From JAAYLC01 sp964636665 (GTDB taxonomy: Bacteria > Bacteroidota > Bacteroidia > Flavobacteriales > Flavobacteriaceae): a stretch of DNA of 26,530 nucleotides. Below, piece after piece: positions 1-7,861 of this stretch; position 1 is the stretch's first letter; each line of letters opens with the position of its first letter. The notes beneath the pieces are model-generated. The model saw only the letters and a list, made by a program, of their open reading frames with translations, had not been told where the DNA came from and did not search any database. Location of the stretch: contig CAZWVT010000021.1 of assembly GCA_964636665.1 (NCBI GenBank), positions 1-26,530 on the forward strand, read 5' to 3'. The position numbers and the translations under genes are program-made.

Positions 1-135
1 GAAGTTGGGAGAGAATAACATCAATATTTTGATGTCGTGTACTTAGAAGAAAATAAAATCAAAGTAATAGTTAAAATAATAATCCCTCTCATTTGTTTCA
101 TATTGTGGACAACTTTAAAACATCGGCAATATTAA
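1..135 (+). other. Possible 3' end of a plus-strand gene, broken in this window
   Basis: Frame 1 from the first base has a stop at 16-18 and then stays open to TAA at 133-135. The last stretch encodes a hydrophobic segment (VKIIIPLICFILW) followed by a basic tail, as in a C-terminal membrane anchor. The preceding bases fit the same protein only if a frameshift is assumed, for example at the T run 27-30. It overlaps the symporter stop codon by two bases in convergent orientation. It could be the tail of a gene lying to the left, a pseudogene, or chance; I do not recognise a family. Confidence 0.25.
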
Positions 136-1829
136 GATTGAATTGCAGTATTTTCTTTCTTACTCGGAATTATGAATTGCAATAATACCGCTAAAAACAT
201 CACAATCGCACAACCGACAAGATTTAGCCATAAGTACGGCATCAAATCAATATACCAAAAATAGACAATGATAAGTTGCGTAATAATTGCAGCGATGAAT
301 ACAGCTCGGGAATGAACAAATTTGATGAAAAAAGCCAGTAAAAAGATTCCCAATACATTTCCGTAAAAAATAGAACCTATAATATTTACGAGCTGAATCA
401 AGTTGTCGAAAAGATGTGCCGAACAAGCGACAACAATTGCAATAATTCCCCAAAGAAACGTAAAACCTCTGGAAGCGGCAACATAATGTTTCTCGCGTTT
501 TCCCGGTCTGTTTCTTTTGTATAAATCTAAAGTAGTCGTGCTTCCCAACGCATTGAGTTCGGAAGAAGTAGAAGACATTGCAGCACTTAAAATTACTGCG
601 AGAAGCAGACCGATGATTCCTTTGTGAAGGTTGTTTAAAATAAAATGAATAAACACATAATCCTTATCATTCGTTTCGGCATTCGGATTGGCTTGTTTTA
701 TCAATGCCACGGATTGCGCTCGCAATTCTTTGGTAGCTGCATTTATTTTTTCTATCTCTTCGCGATAAACTGCCTGCTGTTCGGGATTCTCAGTTTTCCC
801 GAATAAAAGTTGCTGTTCGATTAATTGCTGATCCAAAATTTCTTTTTCTTCTTCCAGCAATATATATTCGTCCGCATATTCTGAGTTTTTCACATCCTTT
901 ACAGCAGACGGATTAAAATGCAACGGCGAGCTGTTAAACTGATAAAAGACAAAAACCATAATCCCAACAAGCAGGATAAAAAACTGCATCGGAACTTTGA
1001 GAAGACCGTTCATAATAAGTCCCATTTGACTTTGTTTTACACTTTTTCCGGATAAATAACGCTGCACTTGACTTTGATCGGTTCCAAAATAGGAGAGTGC
1101 CAGAAAAGTACCGCCGATAATACCGCTCCAGAAAGTATAGCGATTGTCAAAATTGAATGAGAAATCCAAAATATCCATTTTTCCGCTCTGACCGGCAATT
1201 TTAAGTGCTTTTGTAAAAGTGATATCTAAGGGCAGATAGTTTAGGATGAGCAAAAAAGCCAAAAACATTCCAAAGAAAATAACGCCCATTTGCTGTTTTT
1301 GGGTAACATTCACGGCGCGAGTTCCTCCCGAAACCGTGTATATAATAACAAGTACGCCGATGATAATATTCAAATAGAATAAATTCCACCCCAACACCGC
1401 AGAAAGAATAATGGAGGGCGCAAAGATGGTAATACCACAAGCAAGACCGCGTTGAATGAGGAATAAAATAGCAGTTAGCGTTCGTGTTTTTTTGTCAAAT
1501 CTACTTTCTAAATATTCGTAAGCTGTAAAAACTTTTAATTTGTGGTATATCGGAATAAAAACCAGACAAATAATGACCATGGCAATAGGCAAACCAAAGT
1601 AAAATTGCACAAAGCCCATTCCGTCGTGAAAAGCCTGACCGGGAGTAGATAAAAAAGTAATAGCACTGGCCTGTGTTGCCATCACACTCAATCCGATGGT
1701 CCACCAGCCTGAGGTATTTCCTCCTTTAAAATAATCAGAAACATCACGTTGTTGCCGGGCTTTCCAAGTTCCGTAAAGAACGATAAAAAGAAGCGTTCCA
1801 ATCAGTACAATCCAATCTATTTGATGCAT
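132..1829 (-). CDS. Sodium:solute symporter (SSS family)
   Basis: A 565-residue polytopic membrane protein of the sodium:solute symporter family (LeuT-like fold), expected to import a small organic solute with Na+ across the inner membrane. Typical family stretches are the N-terminal SDYFKGG segment near residues 31-37, SGGTRAV near 167-173, and the serine/threonine-rich SSTSSELNALGSTTT near 419-433, where the family usually holds sodium-site residues. Between about residues 301 and 390 is a long hydrophilic, glutamate- and glutamine-rich insert likely to form a helical or coiled-coil hairpin outside the membrane. The ATG at 1829 directly follows the stop of a 43-codon membrane microprotein, and the secreted PIG-L deacetylase lies just upstream. 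Inference: the substrate is a product released by that deacetylase, such as a sugar or amino-sugar derivative. The substrate cannot be read from sequence. Confidence 0.9.
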   Translation of the reverse strand: MHQIDWIVLIGTLLFIVLYGTWKARQQRDVSDYFKGGNTSGWWTIGLSVMATQASAITFLSTPGQAFHDGMGFVQFYFGLPIAMVIICLVFIPIYHKLKVFTAYEYLESRFDKKTRTLTAILFLIQRGLACGITIFAPSIILSAVLGWNLFYLNIIIGVLVIIYTVSGGTRAVNVTQKQQMGVIFFGMFLAFLLILNYLPLDITFTKALKIAGQSGKMDILDFSFNFDNRYTFWSGIIGGTFLALSYFGTDQSQVQRYLSGKSVKQSQMGLIMNGLLKVPMQFFILLVGIMVFVFYQFNSSPLHFNPSAVKDVKNSEYADEYILLEEEKEILDQQLIEQQLLFGKTENPEQQAVYREEIEKINAATKELRAQSVALIKQANPNAETNDKDYVFIHFILNNLHKGIIGLLLAVILSAAMSSTSSELNALGSTTTLDLYKRNRPGKREKHYVAASRGFTFLWGIIAIVVACSAHLFDNLIQLVNIIGSIFYGNVLGIFLLAFFIKFVHSRAVFIAAIITQLIIVYFWYIDLMPYLWLNLVGCAIVMFLAVLLQFIIPSKKENTAIQS

Positions 1830-1961
1830 TTAGCTTAAATTTTGCATGAGTAAATAGAATAAATAAATGTAGATGGCATTTACCACCAATACGACGGTGT
1901 AACTTGTTTTCCAAACAAATTGAGTTTTTTCTATATCGTTTTGAGATGTTTGTTTTGTCAT
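1830..1961 (-). CDS. 43-residue single-pass membrane microprotein, coupled to the symporter
   Basis: A short gene read directly from the sequence. It starts with MTKQTSQNDIEKTQFVWK, continues as one hydrophobic helix (about residues 19-40, rich in V, I, Y and L) and ends in QNLS. Its ATG (1961-1959) overlaps the TGA of the deacetylase gene as ATGA, and its TAA (1832-1830) is followed at once by the ATG of the symporter (1829). Such exact packing on both sides is strong evidence of translation. The polar N-terminus followed by one helix suggests a small membrane subunit or chaperone of the symporter. This would be analogous to the small subunits (DUF4212 type) known beside some other SSS transporters, but I see no clear DUF4212 sequence. 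Function is inferred only from position. Confidence 0.8.
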   Translation of the reverse strand: MTKQTSQNDIEKTQFVWKTSYTVVLVVNAIYIYLFYLLMQNLS

Positions 1962-4453
1962 TTTTTTCCTAATGATAAAATATTTGTCAATAATCTGTAT
2001 GCGCCTGAAACTCCTTCCGGAAGCTGTCTAAAAAAACTGAGTCCGGTGTAAATATAATATCCTTTCCCGTAGGAAGCGACCAAGAGCGAACCTTTTGTTT
2101 GATCTTCTCCCGGATCTGAAATTCCCAAAATGGGCGTAAATTCTTCCGACCACGTATCGGGAAAATAAAGTCCGCGTTCCTGAACCCAATCCTCAAAATC
2201 TTTGTGTGTGATTTTGTTAGGCTTATTAAGAACCGGATGTTTTGGAGCCAGAAATGTTACCGGCGCATATTCATCGGTTACGCGCTTTCTTGAAATTGTC
2301 AACGGAAAAGGAGCGGGATTATTGGTTGCCATTTGATGATTGGTGTTGTATTGAACCAAAAGATTCCCACCTTGAAATACATATTCATTCAAAATATTTT
2401 GAACATATTCCAACTGTGGAACTACGTTATAAGCACGAATTCCCATAATTACGGCGTCAAATTTTTTAAGTGTTTCCAAATTGATTGCATTTGGAGGAAT
2501 GATGGTTATTTGATATCCAATTTGGCGCAAATACTTTGGAATCAAATCGCCTGCACCTTCAATGTAGCCGATGTTTGTTCCTTTCTTTTTAATATTAGGG
2601 TTAACAAATTTGGCTGTAGCGGGCAATAGTACGCGTTGTGTTGGAATGTGATTGTAAGAAATGGTAAAAAGCTCTTGGTCAAATATTTCATTATCGATTT
2701 CGACGGAAACTTTTAAGGTTTCATCTTTTGCCGTATTTGTTGGTGTAACTTTAAAAACGTATTCTTTTTCTTCGCCTTTTAAGGGTAGTGAAAAAGGAAT
2801 TTCTTGTGGTTCGATTTTCCATGATTTGCTTTCAGATAGTTTTAAAACTCCCTGAATATTTTCTTGATGCGATTTTACTTTCACACGAAATTCTTGAGAT
2901 TCACCGGAAGAAAATACAGTGATTTTCTCAGGAATGGAAAGGGTTGTTTTTGGTAAAGCAGCCAGAGGTTGATAGACTTCTCCAGTTACGGCATCATTGG
3001 TTTTATAAACAACCGGAACGCTATATGGAATGTTTATATTTTTAAATTGCAAATGAAAACGAATGGTTTCCAGAGAAGGTGTTGCGGGTTTGTCTAAAAA
3101 ACCATCAGGAACTTGATACATTCCTTCTGTATGAGGTTTTTTAAGCCAATAAGGAGCAGAAAAATGTTCGGATTGCGCTTTAATCTTGAAAGTATCTAAT
3201 TGCGTTATATTGGTTTTTAAAGAAATGTTGTCTTTCAGCAACGAACGTTTTTTTGTTGTATTTTCTATTTTGGTTAAAATAACCGGATGTTTACCGCGAT
3301 TGATTATTTCAGTAGTAACAGGATATTCCTCGCCCGGCGTAATAATTTCTTGTGATGTTCGGGCTTCCAAGAAAATACCCGAAGCGTGGAGAATTAAATT
3401 TTCTAATTGTTTTAATTTTATGTTACGCCAATGTTCATCTTCCAAATTGGCGATTAAAGGATAGGCTTTTAGCAATTGAGGAATGATTTTCGACGGATTC
3501 TTAAAATCAAAATTTTCTTCCAACGGATATAAAATATCGCCAATTTCTTGACCTCCTTTAATTCGCGACCAGGTTGTATTGATTCCTTCAAACAAATTGT
3601 TGTCAGTAATGGGTGACCCTTTCAAAAACTCTAAATATTCCATGGATTCTCCGCGGGTTCCGGTAGTTCCAAAACCTTGAGATTGGTGTTTGCTCCGACT
3701 CTTTGCGGCAATTTCTCCGTTGGATTTACCCAAAACAGGATAGAATTTGCCAATATCTAAGTTGATATAATCTTTGTTTTGTATGGCTTCTAAAAATTTT
3801 TCTTCGCTTCCGTAAAACCACCAAGACAAATTAAAAAACAGCCGTTCCGGAGTCCATAAACCGTAGGAATTTTTACTTTTAGAATGGAAATTATTATCCG
3901 CAGCCAAATCGAATGCTTCGTAACTGAGCATTGCAGAAGCAGTATGATGTCCGTGGGTAGTTCCGGGATTTCGGTGATCAAAACGATTGATAATGATATC
4001 GGGTTTAAATTGTCGGATAAGTTGTACAAATTCTTCGAGAAGTTGCTTTTTATTCCAAAATTTAAATGTTTCCTCCGGATTTTTACTGTATCCGAAATCA
4101 TTTGCACTGGTAAAAAATTGTTTGCCGCCGTCAATTTTTCTTGCTTCCAACAATTCCTGAGTTCGGATGACTCCCAACAATTCCCGCAATTCGGTGCCTA
4201 TCAGATTTTGTCCGCCGTCGCCACGTGTAATCGATAAATAAGCGGTTCGTGCGTGTATTTCATTTACCAAATGAGAAATTAATCGCGTGTTTTCATCGTC
4301 TGGATGAGCGGCAATGTACAAAGCCGAGCCAAGAAAATTAAGTTTTTTTAGTTCGTGATATATTTCTGAAGAATTGAGTTTTTTGGGTGCCTGACCATAA
4401 AAAGGAAAGACCGGTATCAGAATTAAAAAAACAAGAAAATATTTTTTAAACAT
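1958..4453 (-). CDS. Secreted PIG-L family deacetylase with C-terminal GATase-like domain
   Basis: An 831-residue protein starting with a Sec signal peptide (MFKKYFLVFLILIPVFPFYGQ). The PIG-L/LmbE zinc deacetylase domain follows: AHPDDE at about residues 49-54 and HGHHTASA at about 167-174 supply the expected metal ligands. The middle (about 360-590) looks like beta-sandwich material. The last 230 residues look like a ThuA/GATase-like Rossmann domain (GYIEGAGD, then FDAVIMGIRAYN, then GGNLLVQYNTN). Family members remove N-acetyl groups from sugars such as GlcNAc derivatives; this exported, multi-domain form probably acts on envelope or environmental glycans. It is far longer than BshB1 (about 240 residues), so a bacillithiol role is unlikely. 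Its stop overlaps the start of the microprotein that precedes the symporter, suggesting a process-and-import unit. The exact substrate is unknown. Confidence 0.85.
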   Translation of the reverse strand: MFKKYFLVFLILIPVFPFYGQAPKKLNSSEIYHELKKLNFLGSALYIAAHPDDENTRLISHLVNEIHARTAYLSITRGDGGQNLIGTELRELLGVIRTQELLEARKIDGGKQFFTSANDFGYSKNPEETFKFWNKKQLLEEFVQLIRQFKPDIIINRFDHRNPGTTHGHHTASAMLSYEAFDLAADNNFHSKSKNSYGLWTPERLFFNLSWWFYGSEEKFLEAIQNKDYINLDIGKFYPVLGKSNGEIAAKSRSKHQSQGFGTTGTRGESMEYLEFLKGSPITDNNLFEGINTTWSRIKGGQEIGDILYPLEENFDFKNPSKIIPQLLKAYPLIANLEDEHWRNIKLKQLENLILHASGIFLEARTSQEIITPGEEYPVTTEIINRGKHPVILTKIENTTKKRSLLKDNISLKTNITQLDTFKIKAQSEHFSAPYWLKKPHTEGMYQVPDGFLDKPATPSLETIRFHLQFKNINIPYSVPVVYKTNDAVTGEVYQPLAALPKTTLSIPEKITVFSSGESQEFRVKVKSHQENIQGVLKLSESKSWKIEPQEIPFSLPLKGEEKEYVFKVTPTNTAKDETLKVSVEIDNEIFDQELFTISYNHIPTQRVLLPATAKFVNPNIKKKGTNIGYIEGAGDLIPKYLRQIGYQITIIPPNAINLETLKKFDAVIMGIRAYNVVPQLEYVQNILNEYVFQGGNLLVQYNTNHQMATNNPAPFPLTISRKRVTDEYAPVTFLAPKHPVLNKPNKITHKDFEDWVQERGLYFPDTWSEEFTPILGISDPGEDQTKGSLLVASYGKGYYIYTGLSFFRQLPEGVSGAYRLLTNILSLGKK

Positions 4454-4483
4454 TTAGGGTGTTTTTTATTGAAAAACAAGATG

Positions 4484-5053
4484 TTAATCGTGAGGTAAAT
4501 TTTCAATATTCTTATCAGTTGGACTTGGTTCCGGAATGTCATTTCTTCCTACAATACTGACTCCTTTCTGTAACATCAAACTGTTTGGATATGTAATCAC
4601 TTGATTATCTGTCGTATGGAGAATGACATGAAAGGTTCGGATGTCTTCGATATAACCTTCGCAAGGAAAATCTTTGTCGTGAACTCGGATGTAATCTCCA
4701 ATGCGGTAAGGAAAAGTAAAAAACATCACAATACCGCTGGTAACATTACTTAAAATAGACCATTGTGCAAAAAAAGCAATTCCGATTAATGCAAAAATTG
4801 ATGAAAATACAATTCCGATATTTCTCAAATCAACACTCCAAATTAGAAACATCAGAAAAATGAATATAAAAGTAAAGGAAATATTTAAGTGTTTGAAAAT
4901 AAGATTGATTCGTCGTTCATAGCGTTCTGCCTTTATTGTAAAATTAATAATTGCACGACGCACGATAAGCCGTAAAATAAACAGAATGAGAATGGTTGCA
5001 CCCGTTTGCATCAGAGGAATCCAATAACTTTTAATATCTTCAATAATATTCAT
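4484..5053 (-). CDS. Small MscS-type mechanosensitive channel
   Basis: A 189-residue protein with two or three membrane segments followed by the MscS pore helix and beta domain. The diagnostic part is the glycine/alanine-rich pore helix (IGIAFFAQWSILSNVTSGI) followed by PYRIGDYIRV and GYIEDIRTFHVILHTTDNQVI. The protein stops soon after the beta domain (PNSLMLQKGV), so most of the cytoplasmic alpha/beta cage of classical MscS is missing. I chose the ATG at 5053; an in-frame TTG at 5089 would add 12 residues (MRLFIFEINLSL), but it has no better start context. It lies 48 bases after maf and 30 bases before the deacetylase gene, in the same direction. It probably releases osmolytes under membrane tension, though short MscS-like proteins may have other roles. 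Confidence 0.8.
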   Translation of the reverse strand: MNIIEDIKSYWIPLMQTGATILILFILRLIVRRAIINFTIKAERYERRINLIFKHLNISFTFIFIFLMFLIWSVDLRNIGIVFSSIFALIGIAFFAQWSILSNVTSGIVMFFTFPYRIGDYIRVHDKDFPCEGYIEDIRTFHVILHTTDNQVITYPNSLMLQKGVSIVGRNDIPEPSPTDKNIENLPHD

Positions 5054-5101
5054 CAAGCTTAAATTTATTTCAAAAATAAACAATCGCAACTGAACTTTAT
5101 A

Positions 5102-5689
5102 CTAAAGCGGTAGTTCTTGTAATAATTGATAAACTTTGTGAACAGGAAGTCCCATCACCGTATAATGCGAGCCTTCAATTTTTTCAATTCCCACATACCC
5201 AATCCACTCTTGGATGCCGTATCCGCCGGCTTTGTCAAAAGGTTGGTAATTAAAGACATAATGTTCAATTTCTCCTTTGGATAAAGGTCTGAAAACGACA
5301 TTTGCAATATCGTGAACGGTCTTGATGAATGTGGAAGAACGTATCGTAACTGCACTGATAACTTGATGTTTTGAACCGCTTAACTCGGATAACATTTTTA
5401 TGGCTTCTTCGGGATTTTTCGGTTTTTCCAACACTTTATTATTATGCCAAACGATGGTATCGCTGGTCAGCAGAATTTCATCGGCATCCGGTTGATATGC
5501 TTGTGCTTTCTTTTGACTTAAATATTCCGCAATTTCTACAGCCTGCAAATGAGATGGATATGATTCATCGATATCTTTAGTGAAAATTTTAAAATCTATT
5601 TCCAAACCTTTTAATAAAGCACTTCGTCTCGGCGATTTTGAAGCAAGAATAATTTTATAATCTTTGAATTTCTCTTTTAAATAGGGCAT
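5102..5689 (-). CDS. maf: Maf family nucleotide pyrophosphatase
   Basis: A 195-residue protein of normal Maf length. It has the N-terminal ILASKSPRRSALL signature (SPRR at about 19-22), the catalytic-region TSDTIV with Asp near residue 77, and the late AGGYGIQEW and GLP motifs. Maf proteins hydrolyse dTTP, UTP and modified pyrimidine nucleoside triphosphates in the cytoplasm, acting as house-cleaning enzymes; Maf of Bacillus was first linked to septum formation. The QEW pattern fits the YhdE/Maf (dTTP/UTP) group, not the YceF (m7GTP) group; that subgroup call is from memory. The start at 5689 lies two bases after the stop of the VOC gene, so the pair is almost certainly co-transcribed and perhaps coupled. 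Confidence 0.93.
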   Translation of the reverse strand: MPYLKEKFKDYKIILASKSPRRSALLKGLEIDFKIFTKDIDESYPSHLQAVEIAEYLSQKKAQAYQPDADEILLTSDTIVWHNNKVLEKPKNPEEAIKMLSELSGSKHQVISAVTIRSSTFIKTVHDIANVVFRPLSKGEIEHYVFNYQPFDKAGGYGIQEWIGYVGIEKIEGSHYTVMGLPVHKVYQLLQELPL

Positions 5690-5691
5690 CG

Positions 5692-6366
5692 TTATTTTTT
5701 AGGATAAAATTTAAGGGCATCAGCAATATAATTCAATTGAAATTTCCCTTGAGATGTTTTTACAATAGCTCGGAATTCGGAACTGAAAGCTTTATCATTG
5801 CCGGGAAACCAATCTTTTTTCTCTTTGTCTATCAAAATGACAAGTCCGGTTTCAGAACCAATGGCAGCAAAAATTTCATCGCCCCCGCTGAATTTTGAAA
5901 CTCCGGGAATGTTATTTAATTCTTGTGATTTTTTCTTAAATTCAGAAGTTGCCAACCCGATTTCGGAAACTTCGATAAGTTGGGAAGCGTCAAATATTTC
6001 CTGAGTAGGATAGGAGAGGTTTTTTCGGGCAATCAACTCCACGATATTTTGGTCTTCATCGTAAAAATAAACGGATTTTGCATTCCAAGCTGGAAAATCC
6101 ACAATTTCGTCTTTTTCATTTTTTATGACACCAACGCGTTCCTTAAGCCAAGACAACGCTTTGAAAATTGATTCTCCGGGAATTGTAAATGCAAAGTGAT
6201 AAGGTGTAAATCCGTCGTTTTGTTGAAATATAAGATTGCTTTTTTGAGTTTTTACTGTGAAAGCATCTTTTTGAATATCTGCAAGTGGGAGCTTCAGAAT
6301 ATTTCCGTAAAAATTCTTCTGAGCTTCAATCTTATTGGTAGAAAGTACAAGGGTTTCAATATTCAT
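5692..6366 (-). CDS. VOC superfamily (glyoxalase-like) protein
   Basis: A 224-residue soluble protein with two vicinal-oxygen-chelate half-domains. The N-terminal one (about 1-115) opens with a typical ETLVLSTNKIEAQKNFYGNIL start and ends in YFYDEDQNIVELIAR. The second (about 130-215) opens with LIEVSEIGLATSEFKKKSQEL. The family includes glyoxalases, ring-cleavage dioxygenases and resistance proteins. Possible metal ligands such as the H in PYHFAF and the E in NIVELI are present in the first half, but the reaction cannot be deduced. It is 16 bases downstream of the prenyltransferase gene and 2 bases upstream of maf. It has no obvious functional tie to either. Confidence 0.8.
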   Translation of the reverse strand: MNIETLVLSTNKIEAQKNFYGNILKLPLADIQKDAFTVKTQKSNLIFQQNDGFTPYHFAFTIPGESIFKALSWLKERVGVIKNEKDEIVDFPAWNAKSVYFYDEDQNIVELIARKNLSYPTQEIFDASQLIEVSEIGLATSEFKKKSQELNNIPGVSKFSGGDEIFAAIGSETGLVILIDKEKKDWFPGNDKAFSSEFRAIVKTSQGKFQLNYIADALKFYPKK

Positions 6367-6382
6367 AACTCAAAAGTACGAG

Positions 6383-7291
6383 TTAATAAAAAAAACGAAA
6401 CAGAATCATCGCACAAATTCCGGTTACCATGATTAATTTTAGCAACGAAGACAATAATCGATACCTTTTCTTGCTTTTGGCATCAACTGCTTTAATACAT
6501 AAATAGAGGAGTGGCCCCACAATAAAAATAAGGAAATACAGCATCAAGATTTGATATTTGTACAAATTCTCATACATATAATAAATCACACTGCACAATA
6601 AAATAAAAGTGAGTGCAATTATTATTTTTACGGTTCTGCTTTTTCCAATTGCAATAGGCAATGAGTTGATTCCTCCCTTCTTATCACCGTCCACATCAAG
6701 TAAATCTTTAACTATTTCCCGAATCCAATTGATAAAGAAAGCAAAGATTGCAAAGTCCAAAATCAGGAGAAATGTCCGTTTTTGAACGACCTGATTTTGC
6801 CAATTTATTACCGGCAGCAAATCAAAAACAGGAACAATCAATATGCTCATCGCAACCAATACGGCGATAAGGAGATTTCCTACAATCAGTATTTTTTTAA
6901 AGGATGTGGCATATAAATAAAGCAGAATGGAAATAACGATAAAAAAACTTACAAAAACCGGACGTTGAATGCTGTTTGCCAAATAAAATCCGATACCTAC
7001 TCCTATAATATTTAATACGATAAATAAATTACTTGCTTTCTTTTCGGATATTTTTTTTCCTACGATTACGGCATCGGGCTTGTTAATTCGGTCAATTTCT
7101 TGGTCGTAAATATCGTTGATGATATAACCGGCTGCTGCAATAGAAAGCGTTGCCAATACAAGTAAAATAAATTGGAAATCCGTCAAAGTCGGCGTAGCAT
7201 GATAAGGCGCATACAACCCGTACCGAATTAGGATTTGAGCAAGACCAATGATTAAAAGATTGGGCAGTCGGATTAGTTTGAGAAAGTTCAA
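6383..7291 (-). CDS. UbiA-type prenyltransferase, geranylgeranylglycerol-phosphate geranylgeranyltransferase-like
   Basis: A 302-residue integral membrane protein with about eight or nine helices and both aspartate-rich UbiA motifs: NDIYDQEID at about 59-67, followed by INKPD, and DLLDVDGDKKGG at about 195-206. These bind the Mg2+-pyrophosphate of a prenyl donor. Flavobacterial members with this length and setting (next to maf and a KdsC-like phosphatase) are usually annotated as geranylgeranylglycerol-phosphate geranylgeranyltransferase. True in vivo products in bacteria are less certain; quinone-type or other prenyl acceptors are possible. The window has no quinone pathway gene to decide between these. 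It lies 22 bases after the phosphatase gene in the same operon. Confidence 0.85.
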   Translation of the reverse strand: MNFLKLIRLPNLLIIGLAQILIRYGLYAPYHATPTLTDFQFILLVLATLSIAAAGYIINDIYDQEIDRINKPDAVIVGKKISEKKASNLFIVLNIIGVGIGFYLANSIQRPVFVSFFIVISILLYLYATSFKKILIVGNLLIAVLVAMSILIVPVFDLLPVINWQNQVVQKRTFLLILDFAIFAFFINWIREIVKDLLDVDGDKKGGINSLPIAIGKSRTVKIIIALTFILLCSVIYYMYENLYKYQILMLYFLIFIVGPLLYLCIKAVDAKSKKRYRLLSSLLKLIMVTGICAMILFRFFY

Positions 7292-7313
7292 AATAAAATT
7301 ACAATGTTAGGTT

Positions 7314-7859
7314 TTAATCTAATTTGGCTGCAGCTCCGGATGTAATGTCCCACTTTCCGTGAATTTTCATCACCTGCTCAATGACGTCGCGGACACATCC
7401 TTTGCCCCCGTTTTTATGAGAAATATATGTTGAAATGGCTTTAATTTCAGGAACGGCATCTTGCGGACAACACGGCAAACCTACTTCTTTCATGATGTAA
7501 TAATCAGGCAAGTCATCACCCATATAAAGAATGTTTTTCCGTTCCAAATTGTGGGTTTTCATATAGCTGTTTAAAACCTCAATTTTATTGTTGATTCCCA
7601 GATAAATATCTTTGATGCCGAGATTTTCAAGGCGAATTCTGACACCTTCGTTACTGCCTCCGGAAATAATACAAACTCGGAAATCTTTCTCTGCGGCTAT
7701 TTTAAGAGCATATCCATCTTTGATGTTCATCGTTCTAAACAATTCGCCTTCAGTGGTTATTTGAATCGTCCCGTCGGTTAAAACCCCGTCAACATCAAAA
7801 ATAAAAGTGGTGATGTCTTTAAGGTATTCTTTGTAACTTTTCTCTGATGATTGTGCCAT
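7314..7859 (-). CDS. kdsC: KdsC-like HAD phosphatase (3-deoxy-manno-octulosonate 8-phosphate phosphatase type)
   Basis: A 181-residue cap-less HAD phosphatase matching the KdsC/YrbI subgroup in length. HAD motif I is DVDGVLTDG at about residues 22-30 (nucleophile and acid Asp). Motif II falls in IISGGSNEG, and motif IV is GDDLPDYYIM. The C-terminal HKNGGKGCVRDVIEQV is the glycine-rich tail that KdsC enzymes fold into a neighbouring active site. The expected reaction is KDO-8-phosphate to KDO, in the cytoplasm, for lipopolysaccharide core synthesis. Related members act on other sugar acid phosphates (e.g. KDN- or Neu5Ac-9-phosphate), so the substrate is probable but not certain. It is two bases downstream of the DUF2520 gene. 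Confidence 0.8.
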   Translation of the reverse strand: MAQSSEKSYKEYLKDITTFIFDVDGVLTDGTIQITTEGELFRTMNIKDGYALKIAAEKDFRVCIISGGSNEGVRIRLENLGIKDIYLGINNKIEVLNSYMKTHNLERKNILYMGDDLPDYYIMKEVGLPCCPQDAVPEIKAISTYISHKNGGKGCVRDVIEQVMKIHGKWDITSGAAAKLD

Positions 7860-7861
7860 AA

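Noticed and set aside
5054..5089. TTG start for the MscS gene
   Set aside because: It adds 12 residues with no family support; the ATG at 5053 begins right before the expected first helix.
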